A stretch of 64,000 bases of DNA from UMGS1958 sp045542415 (GCA_045542415.1 JAZQKZ010000003.1:1-64000), one strand, 5' to 3'; counted from the first letter of the stretch, positions 36,047-45,382 are shown. Made by a program: numbers and translations. The notes: a model not told the origin generated them from the sequence alone.

Positions 36047-36906
36047 TGACCGGAACAATAATTAAGGGCATCGGCGGATTGTACTATGTAGAAGCCGACG
36101 GTGCTGTATATGAATGCAAAGCGAGAGGAATATTCCGCAAGCAAAAAATCACACCTGCAATTGGTGACAGGGTGGAAATTGAAGTAAAAAACGGAAAGGG
36201 TTCCATTGTAGATATTGAGCCGAGAAAGACGCACTTATTGCGTCCTGCAGTTGCAAATGTCGATATGCTTATGCTTGTAATTGCGGCGGCATCACCGGCA
36301 CCTAATCTGTTTTTAGCAGATAAAATGCTTATAAATGCAGAAACAAACGGTATTGAGCCTATGATATGCATCAATAAAACAGACCTTGCAGATTATGAAG
36401 AGATTGAGAAAATCTATAGAAATGCAGGATATGAGGTAGTGTGCGTAAGTGCTGAAAGTAAAGAGGGAGCAGAGCCGCTGAGAAAGTACTTAAAAGGCAG
36501 AACAACTGCATTTGCGGGACTTTCGGGAGTAGGCAAGTCAACTATTTTATCGCAGATTATTGGTGACGCTCTTGAGACGGGCGAGGTGTCCGAGAAAATA
36601 CAGCGAGGCAAGCATACTACCAGACACGTTGAATTGTTCAGTCTGCCGGAGGGCGGATATGTACTTGATACGCCGGGATTTTCTTCGCTGGAAATAACAG
36701 ATGTGAGTGATATTACGGCAGATGAACTGAAAGGATATTTTCCGGAGATGTCCGGAGTATCAGATTGCAGGTTCAGAGGCTGTTCGCATATCAATGAGCC
36801 GGACTGTTCAGTAAAGGCGATGCTTGCTGAGGGTAAAATTGCTCAGTCAAGATATGATAGCTATGTTGCGTTATATGAAATACTAAAAAATGTAAAGAAG
36901 TATTAA
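36046..36906 (+). CDS. rsgA: Small ribosomal subunit biogenesis GTPase RsgA
   Basis: A 286-residue circularly permuted GTPase checking 30S maturation. N-terminal OB fold (about 1-65), G4 INKTDL, then G1 GLSGVGKSTIL and G3 DTPGFSS, in the permuted order expected. C-terminal zinc-binding CRFRGCSHINEPDC is complete. The ATG overlaps the prkC stop, so the two are translationally coupled. Confidence 0.96.
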   Translation: MTGTIIKGIGGLYYVEADGAVYECKARGIFRKQKITPAIGDRVEIEVKNGKGSIVDIEPRKTHLLRPAVANVDMLMLVIAAASPAPNLFLADKMLINAETNGIEPMICINKTDLADYEEIEKIYRNAGYEVVCVSAESKEGAEPLRKYLKGRTTAFAGLSGVGKSTILSQIIGDALETGEVSEKIQRGKHTTRHVELFSLPEGGYVLDTPGFSSLEITDVSDITADELKGYFPEMSGVSDCRFRGCSHINEPDCSVKAMLAEGKIAQSRYDSYVALYEILKNVKKY

Positions 36907-36916
36907 GGTAGTTGTT

Positions 36917-37567
36917 ATGGGTAGAAAGATGATTTTATCACCCTCTATATTGGGTGCGGATTTTGGAAATCTGGCAAAGCAGGTAAAGGAAGCAGAGAAT
37001 GCAGGCGCACAGTGGTTGCATCTTGATGTGATGGACGGCGTATTTGTGCCGAATATCAGCTTCGGAATCCCTGTTATACAGTCGCTGAGAAAGCATACAG
37101 ATATGTTTTTTGATGCACACTTAATGATAGGTGAGCCGGAAAAATATATTGAACGCTTTATTGAAGCTGGTGCAGACGGTGTGACCTTTCATATTGAGGC
37201 AACAAAGGAGCCGGAAAAATGTATTGAGCTTATAAAAAAGCACGGCAAAAAGGCGGCGGTATCACTTAATCCTGATACTTCGCTTGACAGTATAAAAGGG
37301 CTTTTGGACAAGCTTGATATGGTCTTGTTAATGACTGTTTTTCCGGGCTATGGAGGTCAGAAATATATTGATAGCGTAAATGACAAAATCCGTGAGCTTC
37401 GTGAAATAATGGGTGAAGATTTTGATATTCAGGTTGACGGTGGGGTTAATCAGGATAATATTTCAGATATACTCAATGTAGGTGCAAATGTTATAGTTGC
37501 CGGAACGGCAGTGTTTAATGATGATATAACCGGTTCGGTAAAGAGGTTGATGTCATGCGGGCAGTAA
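36917..37567 (+). CDS. rpe: Ribulose-phosphate 3-epimerase
   Basis: A 216-residue TIM-barrel enzyme interconverting ribulose 5-phosphate and xylulose 5-phosphate. LSPSILGADFGNLAKQ, HLDVMDGVFVPNISFG, DAHLMI and VDGGVNQDN carry the metal and phosphate ligands. The first ATG is at 36917 with AAGG eight bases upstream; an ATG four codons later (MILSPSI) would also be acceptable. Overlaps thiN by 13 bases. Confidence 0.96.
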   Translation: MGRKMILSPSILGADFGNLAKQVKEAENAGAQWLHLDVMDGVFVPNISFGIPVIQSLRKHTDMFFDAHLMIGEPEKYIERFIEAGADGVTFHIEATKEPEKCIELIKKHGKKAAVSLNPDTSLDSIKGLLDKLDMVLLMTVFPGYGGQKYIDSVNDKIRELREIMGEDFDIQVDGGVNQDNISDILNVGANVIVAGTAVFNDDITGSVKRLMSCGQ

Positions 37568-38163
37568 TATTCGGTAACGGTGATATTGCCGATTACAGCC
37601 GTGTACTCAAATATATGTCAGCTTCGGATTTTATTATCTGTGCTGACGGCGGAATACGTCATGCAAAGGCTTTGGATATAGTTCCTGATATACTGATAGG
37701 AGATTTTGATTCGTCAAAGCCGGAGGAAAATGCGGTAAAGCGGATTGAATATCCGTCGCGAAAGGACTTTACTGACGGAGAGCTGTGTGTAAAGTATGCA
37801 GTTGAACATGGGTATGAAGAAATAGTACTGATGGGAATGCGTGGCACTCGTACCGATCATACACTTACTAATATGCTGTTGCTGTCGCAGTGCAGCTGCG
37901 GCATGATGATTGACGATAATAATGAAATTTATTATCTCAAAGACAGATTATCAATAAAAAATAAAAAGGGCAAAACTCTTTCAATAATTCCCGTAAAGGG
38001 TGATATGTGCGGTATAACTACTGCGGGACTTGATTATCCGCTTGATAACGAAACGCTGTATTTCGGTGAGAGCAGAGGTAACAGCAATGTAGTTATAGCT
38101 GATGTATGTGAAATAAAGGTCAGCAGCGGAGAGGGATTTGTAATAATAAACGATGGAGAATAA
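37555..38163 (+). CDS. thiN: Thiamine pyrophosphokinase
   Basis: A 202-residue enzyme transferring pyrophosphate from ATP to thiamine. The motifs CADGGIRHA, PDILIGDFDS, FTDGELCVKYA and GMRGTRTDHTLTN (substrate and Mg binding) are all present. AGAGG precedes the ATG inside the end of rpe. It ends one base before the cysteine desulfurase start chosen here. Confidence 0.94.
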   Translation: MRAVIFGNGDIADYSRVLKYMSASDFIICADGGIRHAKALDIVPDILIGDFDSSKPEENAVKRIEYPSRKDFTDGELCVKYAVEHGYEEIVLMGMRGTRTDHTLTNMLLLSQCSCGMMIDDNNEIYYLKDRLSIKNKKGKTLSIIPVKGDMCGITTAGLDYPLDNETLYFGESRGNSNVVIADVCEIKVSSGEGFVIINDGE

Positions 38164-38164
38164 G

Positions 38165-39295
38165 ATGATATATCTTGACAATGCAGCCACAACAAAGCCG
38201 TCATCGGCAGCAGTTGAGGCGATGTGTAAGGCGGCGGAGTGTTTTGGGAATCCGTCGTCGCTTTACGGTTTGGGGCTTGAAGCAGAAAAACTGATTAATG
38301 CGGCAAAGGCAGATATTGTAGCAAAGCTGAGTATAGATGCAGGATGTATATATTTCACATCCGGAGGTACGGAGGCGAATAATACGGCTGTATTCGGTAC
38401 GGCATATGCAAAGCAAAAGCTCGGTAAGCGTGTTATAACAACATCAATTGAACATCCCTCGGTATTGGAGGCTTTTAAGAAGCTTGAGGAAGAGGGCTTT
38501 GATGTTGTGTATTTGGGAGTTGACGGTGAGTGCAGAATAAATCTTGAGGAGCTTGAAGAGGAGCTTACAGAGGATACGGTGCTTGTCAGCGTTATGCATG
38601 TAAATAATGAAACGGGTGTAATTCAGCCTGTTGATAAAATAAAGGCATTGATGAAGAAAAAATCGCCCAAGGCATTACTGCATTGTGACTGTGTGCAGTC
38701 GTTCGGCAAGCTACCGGTACAGCCGAAAAAATGGGGGGCTGACCTTATAACAATCAGTGCCCACAAGATACACGGCTTCAAAGGATGCGGTGCATTGTGC
38801 GTAATTGACGGAAGATTAAAGCCGATGATTTACGGTGGTGAACAGCAAAAGGGATTCCGTCCAGGTACAGAGAATGTCGGAGGAATAATGGCGTTCGGAG
38901 CAGCGGCTAAGGAATGCGGCTGTGATAATGCGTACTTGACTTCTTTAAGAAATAAAATGAAGAGCCTGTTAAGTGAAAAAATAGCTAATATAAAATTCAA
39001 CGGCTCGGATGAGTTCAATGCCGGAAGTGTTTTAAATGTTTCATTTTTAGGCACAAGAGCAGAGATTTTGCTGCATTCGATGGAAGCAAAGGGGATATAT
39101 ATTTCGACCGGCTCAGCCTGTTCAAGTCATAAACCACAGCCCTCGCATGTGCTTACGGCAATGGGGCTGGAGCATAAGGAAATTGATTCAGCTGTACGAA
39201 TAAGCTTTGACAGCACAACAACAATGGAGGAAATTGAAGCGGCGGTGGAAGTGTTTGAAAAGGAAGTAGCACAGATACGCCGATTTGTCAGATAA
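38165..39295 (+). CDS. Cysteine desulfurase (NifS/IscS-like), probable sulfur donor for ThiI
   Basis: A 376-residue PLP enzyme converting cysteine to alanine and a protein-bound persulfide. YLDNAATTKPS is the canonical start; ISAHKIHGFKG holds the PLP lysine; the active-site cysteine is C319 in STGSACSSHK. The ATG at 38165 is preferred over one 12 bases earlier because GGAG sits six bases before it and homologues begin M-I-Y-L-D-N. Followed immediately by thiI, as in the Bacillus nifZ-thiI pair, so tRNA thiolation is the likely role rather than general iron-sulfur assembly. Confidence 0.94.
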   Translation: MIYLDNAATTKPSSAAVEAMCKAAECFGNPSSLYGLGLEAEKLINAAKADIVAKLSIDAGCIYFTSGGTEANNTAVFGTAYAKQKLGKRVITTSIEHPSVLEAFKKLEEEGFDVVYLGVDGECRINLEELEEELTEDTVLVSVMHVNNETGVIQPVDKIKALMKKKSPKALLHCDCVQSFGKLPVQPKKWGADLITISAHKIHGFKGCGALCVIDGRLKPMIYGGEQQKGFRPGTENVGGIMAFGAAAKECGCDNAYLTSLRNKMKSLLSEKIANIKFNGSDEFNAGSVLNVSFLGTRAEILLHSMEAKGIYISTGSACSSHKPQPSHVLTAMGLEHKEIDSAVRISFDSTTTMEEIEAAVEVFEKEVAQIRRFVR

Positions 39296-39308
39296 AGGAG
39301 AATTTACG

Positions 39309-40484
39309 ATGAAAGAAATGATACTTGGTAAGTACGGTGAATTAATCTTAAAGGGCGGCAACCGTCCGAGATTTGAGAGCATACTTATAAATAATATAAA
39401 TAACTCATTAAAAAAGGTTGCCAAAACAAAGGTAAGAATTATACAGGCGACTGTATATGTAGATGTTGAAGATCCGGAAAAGCTTGATATCGTAATGGAT
39501 AGAATGTCAAAGATTTTCGGACTTGTTTCCGTTACAAAGGCGGCAGTTTGTGAAAAGGATATTGAAGCAATCAAAGCTTGTGCAAAAGAATACCTTGCAG
39601 ATGAGCTTGTTGAGGGTGTAAAGTTCAAGGTAGAAGCAAAGAGATCAGATAAGACGTTCCCATTTAATTCTCCCGGAATATGCCAGGAGGTCGGCGGATT
39701 TTTAGATGATGAATTCCCGATTACCGTTGATGTGCATAACCCGGATAAGACCGTAAAGGTCGAAGTAAGAGAATTTGGTGCATTCGTTTATATCATGGAG
39801 AACAAGGTAAAGGGTCAGGGTGGTATGCCTATCGGTACAGGATCAAAGGCTACTCTGTTGCTTTCGGGTGGTATTGACAGCCCGGTTGCAGGACATATGA
39901 TTTCAAAGCGTGGTGTTGAGATTGATGCGATAAACTTCTTCTCGTTCCCATATACGAGCGAAAGAGCAAAGGAAAAGGTTATTTCACTTGCAAAGATAAT
40001 CGCACAATATACATCAAAAATCAATCTTTATATTGTTCCGTTTACCGAGATTCAGTTGCAGATTCGTGACAACTGTCCTGAGGAGCATATGACTCTTATT
40101 ATGAGACGTTTCATGATGCGAATTGCAGAGCGAATTGCCCGAAAGAACAAGTCAATTGCCCTTGTGACGGGTGAAAGTGTAGGTCAGGTTGCAAGCCAGA
40201 CGCTTGCGGCACTTGATGTTACCAATGCAGTTGTTGATATGCCTATATTGCAGCCGCTTATCGGTATGGATAAGATTGAAATTACAGACAGAGCAAGAGA
40301 GATTGGTACATTTGAAACCTCTATTCTCCCGTATGAGGATTGTTGTACGGTATTCACACCGAAGCACCCGACAGTAAATCCAAAGCGTTCAAATATCGAA
40401 AAGACAGAGATGGCATTGAATGTAAATGAGCTTATAGAAGCTGCATTGCAGGGTGTTGAAAAGCTTGAAATTTTTCCGGAATAA
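39309..40484 (+). CDS. thiI: tRNA 4-thiouridine synthase ThiI
   Basis: A 391-residue enzyme introducing 4-thiouridine at position 8 of tRNA, and in some species supporting thiazole synthesis. N-terminal ferredoxin-like fold, THUMP domain (about 60-165), PP-loop LLSGGIDSPVAG near 184 for adenylation. The C-terminal rhodanese domain of the E. coli protein is absent, as is usual in Firmicutes. The ATG at 39309 has AAAGGAG eight bases before it; an ATG 24 bases earlier lies within the previous gene and is rejected. Last gene of the long block. Confidence 0.94.
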   Translation: MKEMILGKYGELILKGGNRPRFESILINNINNSLKKVAKTKVRIIQATVYVDVEDPEKLDIVMDRMSKIFGLVSVTKAAVCEKDIEAIKACAKEYLADELVEGVKFKVEAKRSDKTFPFNSPGICQEVGGFLDDEFPITVDVHNPDKTVKVEVREFGAFVYIMENKVKGQGGMPIGTGSKATLLLSGGIDSPVAGHMISKRGVEIDAINFFSFPYTSERAKEKVISLAKIIAQYTSKINLYIVPFTEIQLQIRDNCPEEHMTLIMRRFMMRIAERIARKNKSIALVTGESVGQVASQTLAALDVTNAVVDMPILQPLIGMDKIEITDRAREIGTFETSILPYEDCCTVFTPKHPTVNPKRSNIEKTEMALNVNELIEAALQGVEKLEIFPE

Positions 40485-40490
40485 TAAGGT

Positions 40491-40526
40491 ATTAGCGGTA
40501 TGTTCACAAAACATACCGCTAATTTT
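40491..40526 (+). terminator. Terminator of the housekeeping block
   Basis: Perfect 14-bp stem ATTAGCGGTATGTT / AACATACCGCTAAT with a 5-base loop and a short T-run. Confidence 0.92.
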
Positions 40527-40576
40527 GTGAGTTGTTGTCACTTTTGTAACAAAAAGAATAAAAATTCAAAAATCAC

Positions 40577-40605
40577 TTGAAAAAATACAGGGAATATAGT
40601 ATAAT
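40577..40605 (+). promoter_or_regulatory. Promoter of ilvB
   Basis: TTGAAA (40577-40582), 17-bp spacer, TATAAT (40600-40605). Only about 28 bases of leader follow, too short for a leucine-type attenuator or T-box. Confidence 0.88.
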
Positions 40606-40639
40606 TGTTATAATTGTTTTGTTTAAGGAGTGAATAAAA

Positions 40640-42310
40640 ATGCAGTTGACAGGCTCGCAGATTATTATAGAATGTTTAAAGGAACAGGGAGTAGATACAA
40701 TTTTCGGTTATCCCGGCGGTGCTATTTTAAATGTATATGATGAATTGTACAAGCATTCGGATGAAATCAAGCATATACTGACTTCACATGAACAGGGTGC
40801 ATCTCACGCAGCTGACGGTTACGCAAGAGCAACAGGTAAGGTTGGTGTAGTATTTGCGACATCAGGTCCCGGTTCGACCAATATTGTAACAGGCATTGCG
40901 ACGGCAAATATCGACTCGGTTCCGATGGTTGCAATTACTTGTACTGTGGGAACGGGACTTCTCGGAAAGGACAGCTTCCAGGAAGTAAATATTACTGATG
41001 TAACAAAGTCAATCACAAAGAAAAATTACATAGTAATGGATGTAAATGACCTTGCAGATACAATTCGTGAGGCGTTTAAAATTGCACAGACAGGCCGTCC
41101 CGGACCAGTACTTATAGATATCCCTAAGGATGTAACGGCAAATAAGGCTGAATATACGCCTTATGCTCCGGAAGAGATTTTACCGATAACAGACGGAATC
41201 AAAGAAGAGGATATCGCAAACGCAGTCGAGATGATAAAGGCGGCAAAGAAGCCGTTCATATTTGTCGGCGGCGGTGCGGTTATTTCGGGTGCAGCAGACG
41301 AGCTTTACAAGTTTGCACATCTCATTGATTCGCCGGTATGTGATTCTCTTATGGGTAAGGGTGCGTTTCCTGGTACAGACAGGCTCTATGCAGGTATGCT
41401 TGGCATGCACGGTACAAAGACAGCAAATTTCGGTGTGAGTGAGAGCGATTTACTTATTGCAATTGGCACACGTTTTTCAGATAGAGTATATGGTAACGCA
41501 AACAATTTTGCACCGAACGCAAAGAAGCTTCAGATAGATATTGATCCGAAAGAGATTAATAAAAACGTTGCAGTTGATGCAACTGTTATGGGCGATGTTA
41601 AAGAGGTATTAAAGCTTCTTAACGAAAGACTTGAACAGCAGAACCATGCGGAGTGGATTACAGAGATTGAGGCTAACAAGGAAAAATATCCGTTAAGCTA
41701 CAGAAAGGATATGTTATCGGGTCCGGCAGTTATAAACTCGGTTTATAAGCTGACAAAGGGTGATGCAATTATAACAACAGAGGTTGGTCAGCATCAGATG
41801 TGGGCGGCACAGTATTATTATTATGACAAGCCCAGACACTTCCTTACCTCAGGCGGACTTGGAACAATGGGCTACGGCTTGGGTGCAGCTATGGGTGCAA
41901 AGTGTGCATGTCCTGATAAGACTGTTGTAAACATTGCAGGTGACGGCGGATTCAGAATGAACCTTAATGAGATTGCATCGGCTGTAAGAAACAACATTCC
42001 ATTTGTTGAGGTTGTTATCAATAACCACGTTTTAGGAATGGTACGTCAGTGGCAGAACTTATTCTACGGAGAAAGATACTCACATACAATTCTTGATGAT
42101 GCAACGGATTTTGCAAAGGTAGCAGAAGCTATGGGTGCAGTTGGTATGACAGTAACAACTGTTGAGGAATTTGAAGAAGCGTTTACAAAGGCAGTGGAGT
42201 TAAATTGTCCTGTTGTAATTAACTGTCTCATCGATAGAGATGATAAGGTGTGGCCGATGGTTGCTCCGGGTGAGTCGATCAGTAAGGCTTTTGATGAGAG
42301 TGATATGTAA
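40640..42310 (+). CDS. ilvB: Acetolactate synthase large subunit
   Basis: A 556-residue thiamine-diphosphate enzyme condensing two pyruvates to acetolactate, or pyruvate with 2-oxobutyrate, for branched-chain amino acids. GYPGGAILNVYDEL, the catalytic glutamate in SHEQGASHAADGYARA, and the ThDP/Mg motif GDGGFRMNLNEIASAVRNN are present, with FAD-domain residues typical of the biosynthetic type. AAGGAG precedes the ATG. No regulatory subunit (ilvN) or other ilv/leu gene is adjacent, and a terminator follows directly, so it is monocistronic here. Confidence 0.93.
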   Translation: MQLTGSQIIIECLKEQGVDTIFGYPGGAILNVYDELYKHSDEIKHILTSHEQGASHAADGYARATGKVGVVFATSGPGSTNIVTGIATANIDSVPMVAITCTVGTGLLGKDSFQEVNITDVTKSITKKNYIVMDVNDLADTIREAFKIAQTGRPGPVLIDIPKDVTANKAEYTPYAPEEILPITDGIKEEDIANAVEMIKAAKKPFIFVGGGAVISGAADELYKFAHLIDSPVCDSLMGKGAFPGTDRLYAGMLGMHGTKTANFGVSESDLLIAIGTRFSDRVYGNANNFAPNAKKLQIDIDPKEINKNVAVDATVMGDVKEVLKLLNERLEQQNHAEWITEIEANKEKYPLSYRKDMLSGPAVINSVYKLTKGDAIITTEVGQHQMWAAQYYYYDKPRHFLTSGGLGTMGYGLGAAMGAKCACPDKTVVNIAGDGGFRMNLNEIASAVRNNIPFVEVVINNHVLGMVRQWQNLFYGERYSHTILDDATDFAKVAEAMGAVGMTVTTVEEFEEAFTKAVELNCPVVINCLIDRDDKVWPMVAPGESISKAFDESDM

Positions 42311-42315
42311 ATAAT

Positions 42316-42349
42316 AAAACCTCCTATGGTTATCATAGGAGGTTTTATT
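42316..42349. terminator. Terminator after ilvB
   Basis: Perfect 13-bp stem AAAACCTCCTATG / CATAGGAGGTTTT with T-rich flanks on both strands. Confidence 0.9.
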
Positions 42350-42524
42350 GTGCAAAAAATACGGAAATTATAATAGAAATTATTTAAATAGAGTGATTGG
42401 TTAAAATAACTGAAATTTTTAAGGATAACAAAGGTGAAAATACGGTTTTTTAGGATAAATTTAATAAAAAGCCGTTTTTTTGACCTCAAAAATGGCAAAA
42501 AAACAGGCATCACTACGTTTATTT
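42350..42524. other. Intergenic stretch upstream of the first pectate lyase, no gene seen
   Basis: AT-rich sequence without a supported coding frame. It contains GAAAATACGGTTTT (from about 42436) and GGCAAAAAAACAGG (42494-42507), short blocks that reappear in the region before the second pectate lyase. Together with the repeats, promoter and leader that follow it makes up the 455-base gap between ilvB and the lyase. Confidence 0.5.
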
Positions 42525-42577
42525 AGTGGAAAAATTTCAGTGGAAATTGGTACGGGTGACAGTGCTGAAATTGGCAC
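42525..42577 (+). promoter_or_regulatory. Three direct repeats next to the pectate lyase promoter (candidate operator)
   Basis: AGTGGAAAAATTT (from 42526), CAGTGGAAATTGGTAC (42538-42553) and CAGTGCTGAAATTGGCAC (42560-42577) lie head to tail, the last ending at the predicted -35 box. Spacing of roughly 13 and 22 bases and the shared AGTG-GAAATTGG core suggest a regulator binding site; the regulator is not known. Confidence 0.35.
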
Positions 42578-42606
42578 TATACAAATAATAATGCCTGTGC
42601 TATATT
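42578..42606 (+). promoter_or_regulatory. Probable promoter of the first pectate lyase
   Basis: TATACA (42578-42583), 17-bp spacer ending TGC, TATATT (42601-42606). The -35 is weak, which would fit an activated promoter. The leader would be about 150 bases long. Confidence 0.5.
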
Positions 42607-42765
42607 ATGTATAACGAATTAACAATAAATGCAGATGTGGAAAGGAGATTTTAGTAATAATTAACAAAGGTTAAAAAGGTTTTTAGTAAAAAGTACCAAG
42701 TTGTATTTACCGCAGTGCAATTTGGTTGTTAAAAAATGCGGAGTTAAAGAAAGGAAAGAAAGACA

Positions 42766-45366
42766 ATGAAAAAGAGATCAAAGTTTATTGCGGCATTCAT
42801 TTCAGTAGTAATGATGATCGCATCATTAATGATACAGATGCCTGTATCAGCAGCAAGCTACGAGTATCCGGCACAGCTTGTAAGAATTTCAACAAGTGAC
42901 AATTCAAGAAATATTAACATTTCATCGACGGGAGATGGTTCAGCGCTTAATACATGGACGACAAACGGTGCGCAGAACGAAAACTGGAGATTTGATTACA
43001 AGAATGGATTATTTAAGCTGGTAAATCAGGGAACAGGCTATGTACTTACACCGGAGGGTGGTTCACCTACAAGCGGTGCTAAGTGTGTAATAGCAGGTGA
43101 CAGCGATAAGAATTATCAGTATTGGGTAGTAACAGCAGTTTCAAATGATTCACTCGGAAACGGACTTTACTATAAGATTACAAACTATGAAAACCAGTCA
43201 TTGGCGCTTACATACAACTCAAGCAGCAATACAATTACATTAAGCTCATACACAGGAGCATCAAACCAGAAGTTCTTGCTTAACAGTGCAGGTCTTACAG
43301 GCTTTGCGGGCTATGCAACAACTCCGGACGGTAATGTAAAGGCTTCAACAATCGGTGGTTTACTTGGTGAAACAGTATATGTCGACACATATGACGAGCT
43401 TAAGACTGCTTGTAGCGATTCAACACCGAGAACAATCGTAATCACAAGCGATATTTCAAAGACAGGTTCATATACAACATCCAGCAATGGAAGATATGTG
43501 TTCACTGATGCCAGACTCTATATTTACCCGAATAAGACAATCATCGGTAGCTACAGCGGAAACTCATTATACAATGTATTATTCCGTACATACCAGGGTA
43601 ACTGGGGACAGGGAAACAACATCATTATCAAGAACATTGAGATTTCACACGATAAGGAATTAAACAGCGATAACATCTGGGAATTCTCATACGGCTGGAA
43701 CTTCTGGATTGACCACTGTACATTCGTAGGTCACTCAGCTGTAAATACAGCATCAACAGGTTTGGATGACTGGGATAAGTTCTTAAGCTTCTCAGGAACA
43801 ACTGATTATGTAACAATTTCAGACAATAAGTTCGGATTACATGAGTATGCAGTATTAATGGGATATCCGGCAGATACACAGGATACATACAACACATACA
43901 ACGGTCAGCCGTGTGTAACACTCGCAAACAACTACTATAAGGATGCTGTTACAAGAGCACCGGGCTTAATGAGATATGGTTACTTCCACTCATTAAACAA
44001 CTATGTTCTTAACTTTGATATGGGTTACACAATCTATACAGCAGCAAAGTTATATTCAGAGAAGAACTACTATGATGGCGGAACAGGTAAGGGTTCGGTT
44101 GTAAATGATACAACATCATCATCGGATATTTCATCTACATATCCGGGTGTATATACAGACAGCGGTTCAACACTTGTAAATTCAAACTATTCACTTACAT
44201 CAAGTAATTCAAAGGCTTGCTCATGGAGACCGAGTACAAACTATACATATACTGCAATGACAGCAAGCGAGGCTAAGAGCTACTGTACATCATACAGCGG
44301 TTCACAGACATCAAGAAGCAATATGAAATATGCAGCATTTGCTGCAACGGGTGTACCGAGTGCAAGCTATATTACAACATCTTCATCAAGCTCAAGCAGC
44401 TCAAGCTCATCAAGTTCATCATCAAGCAGCAGCTCATCATCAAGCTCATCAACAACATACAGCTGTGATTTATCAGACGGTATCTATGTAATCAAGAACG
44501 TCAACAGCGGACTTTGCCTTGATGTAGCAGGCGCATCGGCTTCAAACGGAGCAAATGTACAGCAGTGGGGCTATGGTGGCGGAAACTGGCAGCAGTGGAA
44601 GCTTGTAGCAAACAGTGACGGAAGTTACAAGATCTATTCACAAGTAGGCGATGGAAACACATATTTACTTGACCTTGCAGACGGAAGTACAGCAAGTGGT
44701 ACAAATATCCAGATCTGGCAGAACACAAGCAGTGACGCTCAGAATTTCATAATCAGCAAGAATTCAGACGGAACATATGCAATTCTTACAAAGTCAACAA
44801 GTGGTAAGTCAGGACTTGACGTTGCATCAGGTTCAAAGTCGAGCGGAGCAAACGTACAGCAGTGGGGCTACAGTGGTGGTGCTTGGCAGAAGTGGACATT
44901 CGAAAAGGTTGACGGAATCGTTGACGGCGGAATTTATGTAATCAAGAATGCAAACAGCGGTCTTGCACTTGACGTAGCAGGAGCAGCAGCTGCAAACGGA
45001 ACAAACGTACAGCAGTGGGGCTATGGCGGCGGCAACTGGCAGAAATGGAAGCTCGTTTCAAACGGTGACGGAAGTTACAAGATTTATTCACAGTTAGGTG
45101 ATGGCAATACATACTTACTTGACGTTGCAGACGGAAGCACAGGAAGCGGAACAAATATCCGTATCTGGCAGAACACAAGCAGTGATGCTCAGAGCTTCAT
45201 CCTCCAGGAAAATTCAGACGGAACATATGCAATTCTGACAAAGGTAACAAGCGGAAAGTCAGGACTCGACGTTGCATCAGGTTCAAAGTCAAGCGGAGCA
45301 AATATACAGCAGTGGGGCTACAGCGGCGGTGCTTGGCAGAATTGGATACTTGAATATGTAGGATAA
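42766..45366 (+). CDS. pel: Secreted pectate lyase, PL1, with three ricin-type trefoil domains (first copy)
   Basis: An 866-residue exported enzyme cutting homogalacturonan by beta-elimination. Signal peptide 1-29; N-terminal ricin-type beta-trefoil (about 33-175); PL1 parallel beta-helix (about 185-530) with GWNFWIDHCTF (WIDH at 314-317), DDWDKFLSF and the catalytic-arginine motif RAPGLMRYGYFHSLNNY (R397, R403); a Ser-only linker of about 25 residues (539-563); then two C-terminal trefoils (about 566-718 and 720-866), each with repeated Q-x-W motifs such as QQWGYGGGNWQQW. Trefoils of this type (CBM13) bind sugars. AAAGGA precedes the ATG after a leader of about 150 bases. A close tandem copy follows. 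Confidence 0.95.
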   Translation: MKKRSKFIAAFISVVMMIASLMIQMPVSAASYEYPAQLVRISTSDNSRNINISSTGDGSALNTWTTNGAQNENWRFDYKNGLFKLVNQGTGYVLTPEGGSPTSGAKCVIAGDSDKNYQYWVVTAVSNDSLGNGLYYKITNYENQSLALTYNSSSNTITLSSYTGASNQKFLLNSAGLTGFAGYATTPDGNVKASTIGGLLGETVYVDTYDELKTACSDSTPRTIVITSDISKTGSYTTSSNGRYVFTDARLYIYPNKTIIGSYSGNSLYNVLFRTYQGNWGQGNNIIIKNIEISHDKELNSDNIWEFSYGWNFWIDHCTFVGHSAVNTASTGLDDWDKFLSFSGTTDYVTISDNKFGLHEYAVLMGYPADTQDTYNTYNGQPCVTLANNYYKDAVTRAPGLMRYGYFHSLNNYVLNFDMGYTIYTAAKLYSEKNYYDGGTGKGSVVNDTTSSSDISSTYPGVYTDSGSTLVNSNYSLTSSNSKACSWRPSTNYTYTAMTASEAKSYCTSYSGSQTSRSNMKYAAFAATGVPSASYITTSSSSSSSSSSSSSSSSSSSSSSSSTTYSCDLSDGIYVIKNVNSGLCLDVAGASASNGANVQQWGYGGGNWQQWKLVANSDGSYKIYSQVGDGNTYLLDLADGSTASGTNIQIWQNTSSDAQNFIISKNSDGTYAILTKSTSGKSGLDVASGSKSSGANVQQWGYSGGAWQKWTFEKVDGIVDGGIYVIKNANSGLALDVAGAAAANGTNVQQWGYGGGNWQKWKLVSNGDGSYKIYSQLGDGNTYLLDVADGSTGSGTNIRIWQNTSSDAQSFILQENSDGTYAILTKVTSGKSGLDVASGSKSSGANIQQWGYSGGAWQNWILEYVG
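44380..44452 (+). repeat. Low-complexity poly-serine linker tract
   Basis: About 24 consecutive serine codons alternating TCA and AGC between the PL1 and trefoil domains of the first pectate lyase; a similar shorter tract lies near 47490-47540 in the second. Such tracts change length easily by replication slippage. Confidence 0.85.
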
Positions 45367-45382
45367 ACATTAATATGATAAA

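Noticed and set aside
40527..40639. T-box or other riboswitch before ilvB
   Set aside because: The predicted leader after the promoter is about 28 bases, too short for any known riboswitch, and no T-box sequence was seen.
42064..42513. Minus-strand frame of 149 codons overlapping the end of ilvB and the lyase upstream region
   Set aside because: It runs through the ilvB terminator and its first third is antisense to conserved coding sequence; no ribosome site and no recognisable product.
44380..44452. Short tandem repeats considered as a CRISPR array
   Set aside because: They are TCA/AGC serine codons in frame with the lyase; no spacer structure.
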